The translations under genes were made by a program, and so were the position numbers. Source: Triticum aestivum (lineage: Eukaryota; Streptophyta; Magnoliopsida; Poales; Poaceae). Taken from it: a DNA stretch of 64,000 nucleotides. Below are positions 21,968 through 31,875 of the stretch, one piece after another. Where the stretch lies: assembly GCF_018294505.1 (NCBI RefSeq), contig NC_057796.1:269520982-269584981 (forward strand), written 5' to 3'. The first letter of the stretch is position 1. Every line of letters starts with the position of its first letter. The notes under the pieces are model-generated. The model was not told the origin of the DNA. It saw only the letters and a program-made list of their open reading frames with translations, and made no database searches.

Positions 21968-24474
21968 TGGGGGGAGGGGAGCGGCGGAAACCATTATCGC
22001 TCGTGCTCCCACGCCTCTTCATCCTCTCTCTGCTCTTTGCGACCGCTGCCCGTTGCGACGCCCGCTGCTTCGAGCAGAGCTCCATCGCCACTCTTGTTCA
22101 CTTCTCTTTTTCTTCGTCTTCGCCGATGGCGCTCCCTTGGGGCTCCTGGATGGGCTCGACCATCACCCTGGATGACATCGCGTATCTCCGCACCACCAGG
22201 CGCTTGCCAGGGGAGACGGAGGTCGCTGCGCGCCTGCCGCAGTGCTAGTGGGAGCCGCGGCCCGAGGGCACGGAGTGCGTGGTGTTCTACCCGCACTTCA
22301 AGCGCGGGTTCGGCCTTCCTGCGAGCAGCTTCTTCCACAACTTCCAGGAGTTCTTCGGTCTCCAGCGCGATCATCTTGGCGCGGGCGCCATCATGCAGCT
22401 CTCTGGCTTCGTCACCCTCTGCGAGGGGTACCTGGGGGTCGAGCCCTCAATCGATCTCTGGGTGCGCTTCTTCTCCTTGAAGCAGCAGGGGCCGAAGGCC
22501 GGGCAGATGTCCGGCTGCGGGGCCGCCGTCATCTACAAGCGGACGGGCGTTGACTGCCCCAAGATGCCGCTGGAGGACTCTGCCAAGAAGTGGCAGAACT
22601 CCTTCTTCTACGTCTGCAACCTCGGCGCGGACCGCATCAACCTGCCGCCCTTCGTCGACGCGTTGTCGCAGGCGAAACAGAACTGGGGCTATTATCCCTG
22701 GCACCCGTTGCAGGAGGTGCTCAACCTGTGCCAGTGGGTGTCGGAGATGAGGGAGCGGGAAGGGCTCACCGGCACCGACCTCATTACTGCCTTCATTAGG
22801 CGTCGGGTGCTGCCGCTGCAGCAGCGCACCCACCTCATCGGCCAGATGTCTGAACTCCAGGACCACAACCGCATGTCGAACTTGCGCCTGGCGGCGGACC
22901 AGGTCGCCCGCCGGGTCAACACATTTCCAAGGCCGGGCTGCGGGACGATTGGGAGTTCGGGAAGCCTCCGTACAGCCAGGCGAACCCGACACCCGTGATA
23001 AGTCCCTGGTCTCCGTACTTTGCCGCTGCTCATCTTCTTGTTCGTCCTGATGCGACGCGGGAGGTGCTTCTGAACGCCATCCGGCATTCATATGACCGGG
23101 CACCAACGCAGGTGGTGCAGGCTGGCTCGGAGTAGCCCACGACCCATGGCAAGGGGGAGGTGGCCGCCGACGTCGGCGTAGGGCGTCGCGCGGGTAAGTT
23201 CGATTTCCGTATTTCTTGAGTTGTCGGGCGCGAGGCGGCGCGGGGGATGCCGACGCGAGTTGTCGATGTAGCAGCGCTGGGTGGAGGAGGCGGCAGCATG
23301 GCTGGAGCCGGGTCATCCCGGGGGGCGCCGGCGGCGGGCCGGCCGCATGGGAAGGACAACGTCGCGCCCCGGGCCCCGGCCATGAAGCGCGCAGCGAACC
23401 CGGCCGCTGGTGCGAAACCGCCCACCAAGAGGAGGCGTGGCGCTTCGCAGGCGAAGCCGGCGAGGCCCGCCGTTCCGGTGGTTCCTGGGTAAGTTCCCTT
23501 TTTGCTTGAATTCGAATGGCCGAGCGGCTCTGCTTGGTTCTTGTGTGCTTACTCTGTTGAGCTTCAGGTCGCTGATTTCACTAGCGCTGGCGGCGGTGGA
23601 CGCCGCATCCACCGACGGTGCCGCGTTCCGGAGGACCCGGACCAGCGCCGACGATCAGGACGAGGAGGCGGCGGATCCGGACCTCCCTGGACCCGGCCGA
23701 CACTCAAGGCCTGGCCTGGCGGGACCAGAACAGTGCCGAGGAGGAGCTGGAGACGGCTTCGGCCCAGACCTGGGTCAATGCCGCGGCGACGTGGGCGCAG
23801 GCCGGCGAGGAGCTGGCGTGGCCTGAGATGTCGGCCGGGGATGGCGCCGGCGGCGATGGTCTTCGTGCCGTCATTAGAGGGGCAGCGCGGCCAAAAGGCG
23901 GCTGCGCGGACGTGATGGACCTCGACCGGGAGGTCGTGGTAGTGGGGGACGACACCCCGCCGCGGGCCGACGAGGTTGAGCGGATGGGGGCCGAGGGAGG
24001 CGGCGGTGACGCCGTTTTGAAGGAGGCGCCGCGGATGGCGCCAGAGGGAGCACCTCGAGCGCCAACGTGCGGGGCGCCACCGATGGCGGCGCCGCAGATG
24101 ACGCCGATGGTGGCGCCGCAGCCCACTCCGGTTGTCGAGCCGGTGAGGGTGCTGGAGAGGGCGCCGGAGAAGGCGCCGAAGAAGGCGCCGGCCGCGGGAG
24201 AGGTGGTCAGCGAGAGTACGTCCTGGTGCCCAGGCCAGGGGGTCATCGAGCTGCAGGCGTGCAGCCGGCTCAGGGCGGGACCAGCGACGTCTTCTTCGGG
24301 CCCCTGACCCAGGAGGAGGCGGCGATGGCCGCCGTGAGCCGGCGCCTGCGGGGGAGGACGGACAGGATCCAGGCCTTCGCTCAAATCGAGGTGGAGCAGA
24401 CGCGGGAGCTGGAGCACGACGTGTTCGTAAGTTCTCCCTTGTCTTCTTTTTTTTCTTTTTGTTGCTTCTTCTAG

Positions 24475-24554
24475 GTGGGGGCGCGCTAGCGCACCCACTG
24501 GGTGTAGCCCCCGAGATTCGGGCCAACTACGTAGTAGTTGGGTCGAATCTTAAA
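24475..24554 (+). repeat. 80-bp triple-hairpin intronic repeat, copy 1
   Basis: The repeat contains three neighbouring inverted repeats: GTGGG...CCCAC around GCGCTAGCGC (24475-24498), CCCGA-GAT-TCGGG with its core at 24510-24522, and CCAACTAC-GTA-GTAGTTGG (24523-24541). It lies in the intron after the exon ending about 24426. Confidence 0.8.
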
Positions 24555-24718
24555 CCGCTGTCTTGCAGTGATCATTGCTCCTTGCAGCAACTGGACTCCT
24601 ACCGGGTCGGCGTCTTCAACCGGCTTCTGGAAAAGCACCGGCAGCTCAAAGAGCAGCTGACCGCCAAGAAGGAGGAGCTCCGCGTCGCCACAGGTATTTT
24701 TCTTGTGTGCTCGTTTTA

Positions 24719-24798
24719 GTGGGGGCACGCTAGCGCACCCACTGGGTGTAGCCCCCGAGATTCGGGCCAACTACGTAGTAGTTGGGTCGAATCTTAAA
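24719..24798 (+). repeat. 80-bp triple-hairpin intronic repeat, copy 2
   Basis: It differs from copy 1 at a single base over 80 bp (CGCGC to CACGC). It lies in the very next intron of the same antisense gene, between exons 24591-24692 and 24833-25048. Confidence 0.8.
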
Positions 24799-25048
24799 GT
24801 GGTCCTTTGTTTCTGAGTCTTTCTTCTATAGCCAAGGTGCTGTCTTGGAGGACCCGGCTGATTCGAGCCGGCTTCCATTACGACCGGCTTGTAGCCGACG
24901 CCGGCCGACTTGGGGCCGAGGTGGCGGAGGCGAAGGCGGAGGCGGCGGGAGCCCGGCGGGCGCTTGACGAAGCCAGCCGGCTGTATGAGCGGCTGGCGGG
25001 TGACCAGCGCCGTCTCGAGGCCGAGGTGGAGCGCCTCAAGGCGGAGGC

Positions 25049-26579
25049 TGATACGTCTCCAATGTATCTATAATTTTTTATTGTTCCATGCTGTTTTATT
25101 ATCAATCTTGGATGTTTTATAATCATTTTGTAGTCATTTTATATCATTTTTTGGTACTAACCTATTGACATAGTGCCAAGTACCAGTTGCTTTTTTTCAT
25201 GTTTTTTACATCGCAGGAAATCAATATCAAACAGAGTCCAAATGCCACGAAACTCCACAATGATTTTTTATGGGCCAGAAGGAACACATTGGACCCTGAC
25301 TGCGCCTAGGGGGTGCCCCGAGGGGGGCACAACCCACCTCGGGTGCGCCCCCGGGCCGCCTCTTTGCTCTGTAAATACCCCAAAAATACCAGAACCCTGG
25401 GGGAGTCGACGAAATATTCATCCAGTAGCCGCAGAGTCCAGAACCACCAGATCCAATCTAGACACCATCTCGGATGGGGTTCACCACATCCATTGGTGCC
25501 TCTCCGATGATGCGTGAGTAGTTCTTTGTAGACCTTCGGGTCCGTAGTTAGTAGCTAGATGGCTTTCTCTCTCTCGCTGAATTCTCAATACAATGGTCTC
25601 TTGGAGATCCATATGATGTAACTCTTTTTGCGGTGTGTTTGTTGGGATCTGATGAACTTTGAGTTTATGATCAGTCATATCTTTTTATATCCATGAAAGT
25701 TGTTTGAGCTTCTTTGATCTCTTATATGCATCTTCTCCGATATTTGGGTTTTGTTTGGCCAACTTGATTTATTTATCTTGCAATGGGAAGAGGTGCCCGG
25801 TAGTGGGTTCGGTCTTACGGTGCTTGGTCCCAGTGACAGAAAGGGAAATAACACGTATGTATCGTTGCTACTAAGGATAAAAAGATGGGATCTATATCTA
25901 TGCAATAGATAAACGGATCTTGTCTACATCATGTCATCGTTCTTATTGCATTACTCCGTTTCTCCAAGAACTTAATACACTAGATGCATGCTGGATAGCG
26001 GTCGATGTGTGGAGTAATAGTAGTAGATGCAGGCAGGAGTCGGTCTACTAATCTTGGACGTGATGCCTATGTAATGATCATTGCCTGGATATCGTCATAA
26101 TTATTTGAGGTTCTATCAATTGCCCAACAGTAATTTGTTTACCCACCGTTTGGTATTTTTCTCGAGAGAAGCCACTAGTGAAACCTACGGCCCCCGGTCT
26201 TCTTTCTCATATATTTGCTTACGATCTACTTTTCCTTTAAATTTTTATTCAGATCTATTAAACCAAAAATACAAAAATACTTTGCTGCACTTTGTCTTAT
26301 TTACGATCTATTATTTCAATCTATTACAAATTTCTGGCATCGTTACCCGAAAGGGATTGACAACCCATTTAACACATCGGGTTGCGAGGTGTTGTTTTTT
26401 GTGTGCAGGTGCTATTTACGTTGTGTTTCTTGGTTCTCCTACTGGTTCGATAACCTTGGTTTCATCACTGAGGGAAATACCTACCTTCACTATGCTACAT
26501 CATCCCTTCCTCTTTGGGGAAATACCGACGTAGTCCTAGCAGACAGGAGCTTTCTTGCGATATAGGTAGGGAGCAATCA
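25049..26579 (+). repeat. 5' LTR of element B (1531 bp)
   Basis: It runs from TGATACG to GAGCAATCA. In the promoter region only one arm of the palindrome present in related LTRs remains (about 25325-25340), and the TATA site reads CTGTAAATACC. Comparison with the first 110 bp of the 3' LTR shows 4 mismatches by eye. Confidence 0.9.
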
Positions 26580-26590
26580 AAAAGAATTTC

Positions 26591-26608
26591 TGGCGCCGTT
26601 GCCGGGGA
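26591..26608 (+). other. primer-binding site of element B (tRNA-Asp type)
   Basis: TGGCGCCGTTGCCGGGGA lies 11 nt after the 5' LTR. It is identical in sequence and spacing to that of element D. Confidence 0.9.
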
Positions 26609-26795
26609 GGATCTTCAACATAACCAGGTTCCTAATCACAAATCTCATCTCCTCGCAATTTACATTATTTTCCATTTGCCTCTTGTTTTCCTCTCCCCAA
26701 CTTCACAAAATTTTCCGTTTTATTCGCCTCTCTTTTTTCGTTCGCCGTTTTCTTGCCAGATCTGTTTTCGAGTGCAATCTTGTTGTGTAGTCATC

Positions 26796-28112
26796 ATGAC
26801 TCAAGAGAACACCAAGTTATGTGATTTCTCAAATACCAACAACAATGATTTTATTGGCACTTCGCTTGCTCCTCCCGCCTCTAGTGCGGAGACTTAAGAT
26901 ATTAATACTGCTTTGCTGAATCATGTTATGATAGACAAATTTTCCGGTACTCCTAATGAGGATGACGCGTCCCATCTTAATACCTTCGTGGAATTATGTG
27001 ATATGCAAATAAAAAATATGTGTACAATGATGTGGTCAAGATTAAATTATTTCCATTTTCTTTGCATGATTCTGCAAAAATTTGGTTCTCTTCTTTGCCT
27101 CGTAATAGTATCGATTCTTTGAATAAGTGCAAAGAGGCTTTTATCACTAAGTGTTTTCCTCCCGCAAAAATTATTTCCCTTAGAACCCAGATCATGAATT
27201 TCAAGCAACTTGAACATGAGCATGTTGCACAATCTTGGTAAAGGATGAAAATGATGCTAAGGAATTGCCCAACTCATGGGTTAAATCTTTGGATGATCAT
27301 ACAAAAAATTTATGCGGGGTTGAATTTTGTTTCTTGTAATCTTTTAGATTCCGCCGCGGGTGGTACTTTTATGGAAATTACTTTGGGTGAAGCCACAAAA
27401 TTGCTTGATAATATCATGGCAAATTATTCACAATGGCATACCGAGAGAGCTCCTACTAGAAAAAAAATTAATTCGGTTGAAGAAATTGCTTCTTTGAGTG
27501 ATAAAGTTGATGCTCTTATTAAATTGGTTGCTAGTAAAAGTGCTCCTATTGATTTTAATGATATGCCTTTGTCTACTTTGATTGAGCAAAATAGTGATGC
27601 CATTGATGTGAAGCAATAATTTCACCAAAAATGCTTATAGAGGAAATTTTAATCCTAGGCCTTTTCCTAGTAATTCCTCTAATAACTATGGTAATTCCTG
27701 TGGAGATCAATCTTACAATAATAATAGGAATACCTCCGATCTTGAGAATAATATTGAAGAATTTATCAACACGCAAAAAGTTTTCAACACTTCCATAGAA
27801 GAAAAGTTGAATAAGATTGATGATTTGTCTAGAAGTGTTGATAGAATTGCTCATGATGTGGAAAATCTCAAGTTGAAAATTTTTGTGCCTAAAGTTGATG
27901 AATCAATTAAAGCTCTTTATGTTTCTATGTATGAAAGTAAGAAAAGAACTGCTATGCTTAGAGCTAAAAGAGAATTTTTAGAGAAAACTTTTTCTAGTGA
28001 TTATTCTTGCAAAAATGATGAAGATCTTAAAATGATTGGTGTTTCTTCGATTGATTCCTTGTTTAGTAAAGATAAGATCGATGAAAAGGTACCAGTGAAG
28101 AGTCAACTTTAG
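26796..28112 (+). pseudogene. decayed gag of element B
   Basis: ATG at 26796 opens MTQENTKLCDFSNTNNNDF. Following frames give ALLNHVMIDKFSGTPNEDD, FPFSLHDSAKIWFSSLPRNS, CKEAFITKCFPPAKII, and a coiled-coil-like KLNKIDDLSRSVDRIAHD. HDSAKIWFSSLP is the usual retrotransposon gag core. Stops at 26895, 27239 and 27617, plus frame changes near 27010 and 27620, break it. No zinc knuckle is obvious. Gag would package the RNA in a cytoplasmic particle; this copy cannot. Confidence 0.7.
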
Positions 28113-28298
28113 GTAGAAGGCGTTCCAATATTTCGGAGGGTGAAAATCTTGTTGAGAAAATTGATAAAAGTGGGTTTGGAGAGGTCAAGACTTTAACTAG
28201 TGATGTGCCCACTCTTTTGGATTACAAAGACTTTAATTATGATAGTTGCTCTTTGATTGATTGTATTTCTTTGTTGCAATCCATGCTAAATTCACCCC

Positions 28299-28877
28299 AT
28301 GCCTATGAACAAAACAAAGCTTTTACTTATTGTTGATGCTATGATGAAAGCTTTAGGAGAAAAATTGGAATTAGAAGTATCAATTCCTAGAAAATTTCAT
28401 GATGAATGGGAACCTACTATAAAAGTCAAGATTAAAGATTATGAGTGTTTTGCTTTGTGTGACTTGGGTGCTAGTGTTTCTACAGTTTCAAAATCTTTAT
28501 GTGATGTGCTTGGTCTTACTAATCTTGAAGAATGTTCTTTGAATTTGCACTTGGCGGATTCCAATATTAAAAAGACTATGGGAAGAATTAATGATGTTCT
28601 TATTCTTGCAAATAGGAATTATGTGCCCATAGATTTTATTGTTCTTGATATTGATTGCAATCCGTCTTGTCCGATTATTCTTGGTAGACCATTTTTACGC
28701 ACTATTGGTGACGTGATTGATATGAAAGAAGGCAATATTAACTTCCAATTCCCTTTGTGGAAAGGTATGGAACACTTTCCTAGAACAAAAATTAATCCAC
28801 CTTATGAGTCAATCATGAGGCATCTTATGGATCTCGAACCAAAGATGACAAAACTTAGATCCTTGCTTTATGCCTAG
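28299..28877 (+). CDS. retrotransposon aspartic protease domain of element B
   Basis: A 192-residue open frame with the retropepsin signature CDLGASVS (Asp55 as the single catalytic aspartate of a dimeric enzyme) and the later ILGRPFL flap/ILG motif. Upstream in-frame sequence is interrupted near 28330 relative to gag (a frame change after NKAFT), so this is the open remainder of a former gag-protease frame. The start ATG at 28299 is probably not the original start. The stop at 28875-28877 ends all coding capacity of B; no RT follows. Confidence 0.65.
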   Translation: MPMNKTKLLLIVDAMMKALGEKLELEVSIPRKFHDEWEPTIKVKIKDYECFALCDLGASVSTVSKSLCDVLGLTNLEECSLNLHLADSNIKKTMGRINDVLILANRNYVPIDFIVLDIDCNPSCPIILGRPFLRTIGDVIDMKEGNINFQFPLWKGMEHFPRTKINPPYESIMRHLMDLEPKMTKLRSLLYA

Positions 28878-29511
28878 CTAAGGGCGTAAAACTATAGCGC
28901 TTGTTGGGAGGCAACCCAATGAATAAAATTTATTTTTGCCTTTTGCTTTCTGTTCTTGAGTTTTAGCACAATTATGCTACTTTTATGATTGTGTTTTTTG
29001 TGTTTTAGTTAGTGTTTGTTCCAAGTAAAGCCTTTAGGATCTTCTTGGGTGATAGTTGTTTGATCTTGCTGAAAAAGACAGAACCTTTGCGCTCACGAAA
29101 ATAATTTGCATAAATCACAGAAAAGAGATTTTGCCCTGATTCTTTTTGAACAAGATTAATATACAAATTACCCTGGTCTTCCTAATTTGGTAGAATTTTT
29201 GGAGTGCCATAAGTATTCACAAAAGTCAGATTGCTACAGACTGTTCGGTTTTGACAGATTCTGTTTTCTTTGTGTTGTGTGCTTATTTTGATGGCTCTAT
29301 TGTTTTCTTTGATGAGTTTTTGCCATAAAAAAGTTGGAATACAGTAGATATAATACAAAAACAAAATAAGAATTGGTTTGATACATCACTTATAGTAGTA
29401 GTTTGCTTTCTCATACTAACGGATCTCGCGAAGGTTTTGTTGAGTTTTGTGTGATTGAAGTTTTCAAGTTTTGGGTTATCTTACGATGGATGAAAGAAGG
29501 ATAGAAGAGCC

Positions 29512-29526
29512 TAAGCTTGGGGATGC
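29512..29526 (+). other. internal polypurine-tract-like copy in element B
   Basis: TAAGCTTGGGGATGC is identical to the 15 bases just before the 3' LTR (31332-31346). It is followed by CCCGGCATCCC, so GGGATGCC and GGCATCCC can form a hairpin. A weaker copy (TAAGCTTGCGGATGC) is at about 29566-29580. Confidence 0.6.
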
Positions 29527-29789
29527 CCCGGCATCCCAAGCTATTATCCAAGAATGAGCAACCAACTAAGCTTGCGGATGCCCCCGAGTGGCATCCCCGC
29601 TTTCTTTTAACGACCATCGGTATTTTACTCGAGGCTACATTTTTATTCGTCACATGATATGCGTTTTGCTTGGAACGTCTTGTATGATATGTGTCTTTTC
29701 TTGTTTTTTTTGTGTTTTAAGTCATAAATCCTTGCTGGACACACCTATTTGAGAGAGCCAAAATTATATCATGACTTTTTAGAATTGCT

Positions 29790-30010
29790 CTCTATGCTTC
29801 ACTTAAATCTTTTATGAGCTAGGACTTGCTCTAGTGCTTCACTTATATATTTTTTAGCATGGTGTGCTTTGTTATTTTTGAAGAAATACTCTCTTGCTTC
29901 ACTTAGATTTATTTGGGAGTTAGTAAAATTTTAAAGAAATTCCCTCTTGCTTCACTTAAATTATTTTGAGAGAAATAAAAAAATTGTGCTCATGATCTTC
30001 ACTTATATTT
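29790..30010 (+). repeat. degenerate tandem repeat with CTTCACTTA core
   Basis: Five copies of a GCTTCACTTA/ATCTTCACTTA core followed by AT-rich spacer recur about every 40-60 bp (near 29794, 29836, 29897, 29948 and 29995) in the 3' non-coding region of element B. Confidence 0.6.
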
Positions 30011-31331
30011 GTTTGAGCTTATGAAAAGCAACACATGAAAATTAGTCCCAAAGTGATAGATATCCAAGAAGGATAAAGAAAAAAATGTCATGAAGATCAT
30101 TGGACAAAATAAACTTGATTCTTAGTAATAGTTTTGAGATATGACGATGTGATATGTGAGTTATGTTAATGAGTAATTGTGCTCTAGTAAAAATATTGGT
30201 GTTAAGGTTTGTGATTCCCTATGCAAATACGAAAGTCAATAGTCATGCAATGAAAATTATATCCTACTTGTGGTGCATTATTCGGTGTTAATTATGCTTA
30301 ATGCTTGCTTATGAGATTATTCGTTTCCTGGTTGGTCGCTTCTCAATCTTTTGCTAGCTTTAATTTTGCACTAAGTATGACCTCTACTTGTGCATCCAAA
30401 ATCCTTTAAGCTAGTTTTGCCAGATGAGTCCACTATATCTACCTATATGCGGTATTCTTTAGCCGTTCTAAGCAAATTTGCATGTGCCATCTCTAATTTT
30501 CAAAATAAACTTCTCTTTTGTGTGTTTGTTTCGCTCGCGGAACGGTAACGGGTGGCTAATATTTTCCATGCTGGATGTGTTATTCTCACGATGAGTGTTT
30601 ATTCACTTGTCATTGCACGAGAGTAAGGCAAAGGTTTTAGGGATGCCCAGTCCCGAAATGCAAAAATGAATTTACTTTATGTTGTCAAACAATAAATTCC
30701 TTGGAAAGTGTTGGTATGGAAGGCACCCATGGATACGGCTAGCCATGGAAAGTGAAAGAATGGTGGAAAAAGGAATAAACTTTATTTTCTGTTGAGGAAC
30801 CGCCTATGGAATATCTAGCATGGAAAGTGTTCGGAACTCTGAGTCGTTTTCGTTGGTGGGATGGATACACCTCCCAAAATATTTTTATCTCTAATTTTTT
30901 CGCTTATAGCTCTGGCACCTCTACAAATCCCTGCTTCCCTCTGCGAAGGGCCTTTCTTTTACTTTATGCAATTTTTATTTTGAATTTGAGTCTCCATCTT
31001 CTCTCATAAAAAGCACCAACCCGGAGGCAATATGATTGTGCTTAAGTATTGGGTGTATCTAATATTCGAGTGTGTTTCATGAATGGATCAATGTTTGAGC
31101 ATGATGGGCTAGGGATAACTTATTTGAGCATTGATATTTTGAAAGACATGGTTGCTTGTTGATATGCTTGAGTATCTAAATTATTATGTCAAAACTAGAC
31201 TATTGCTTAGAATCACATAAAAGTACAAATGTCTATGCTATAAAGAAAAGAATATGATATGGCATGATAAACTGCACTCCACATAAAAAATTCTGCTTTT
31301 ATCACCTACCTACTCGAGGACGAGCAAGAGT

Positions 31332-31346
31332 TAAGCTTGGGGATGC
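31332..31346 (+). other. polypurine tract of element B
   Basis: TAAGCTTGGGGATGC lies immediately before the 3' LTR start TGATACG at 31347. Confidence 0.75.
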
Positions 31347-31875
31347 TGATACGTCTCCAACGTATCTATAATTTTTGATTGTTCCATGTTGTTTTATTAT
31401 CAATCTTGGATGTTTTATAATCATTTTATAGTCATTTTATATCATTTTTTGGTACTAACCTATTGACATAGTGCCAAGTGCCAGTTGCTATTTTTTCCAT
31501 GTTTTTTACATCGTAGGAAATCAATATCAGATGGAGTCCAAATGCCATGAAACTCCACGATGATTTTTTATGGGGTATAAGGAACACATTGGGCCATGGC
31601 TGCGCCTAGGGGGTGCCCCAAGGGGGGCACAACCCACCAGTGGGTTGTGCCCACCTCGGGTGCCCCCCGGACCGCCTCTTTGCTCTATCCATACCCCAAA
31701 AATACCAGAACCCTAGGGGAGTCGACGAAATATTCATCCAGCCACCGCAGAGTCCAGAACCACTAGATCCAATCTAGACACCATCTCGGATGGGGTTCAC
31801 CACCTCCATTGGTGCCTCTCCGATGATGCGTGAGTAGTTCTTTGTAGACCTTCTGGTCTGTAGTTAGTAGCTAGA
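31347..31875 (+). repeat. 3' LTR of element B, first part
   Basis: This part runs from TGATACG up to the CTAGA target duplication (31871-31875) of element C. The LTR continues at 46244. A palindrome GGGCACAACCCAC-CA-GTGGGTTGTGCCC is at 31625-31652, about 34 nt before the TATA-equivalent site. Confidence 0.9.

Larger units (their letters stand above)
22126..25048 (+). pseudogene. antisense Transposase_28-type (putative gypsy type transposon domain) gene, 5' part
   Basis: ATG at 22126 (MALPWGSWMGSTITLDD). The first exon holds FYPHFKRGFGLPASSFFHNF, IMQLSGFVTLCEGYLGVEP and GAAVIYKRTGVDCP, the pattern of the plant Transposase_28 family, whose function is unknown. An in-frame TAG is at 22246, a frameshift near 22925 and another TAG at 23133. 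Later exons inferred from GTAAGT-type donors: about 23281-23489 (basic, PPTKRRRG), 23568-24426 (Ala/Pro-rich hinge, then LTQEEAAMAAVSRRLRG), 24591-24692 and 24833-25048. The last two encode a coiled coil (QLKEQLTAKKEEL, RLEAEVERLKAEA). Element B inserted in the coiled-coil exon. The gene resumes in frame at 47282. Two introns carry an 80-bp hairpin repeat. Confidence 0.7.
28878..31346 (+). other. 3' non-coding region of element B
   Basis: About 2.5 kb of AT-rich sequence beginning soon after a GGGAGGCAACCC motif. It contains a degenerate CTTCACTTA tandem array (about 29790-30010), two PPT-like copies near 29512 and 29566, and the true PPT at the end. No open frame has coding character. Confidence 0.7.
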
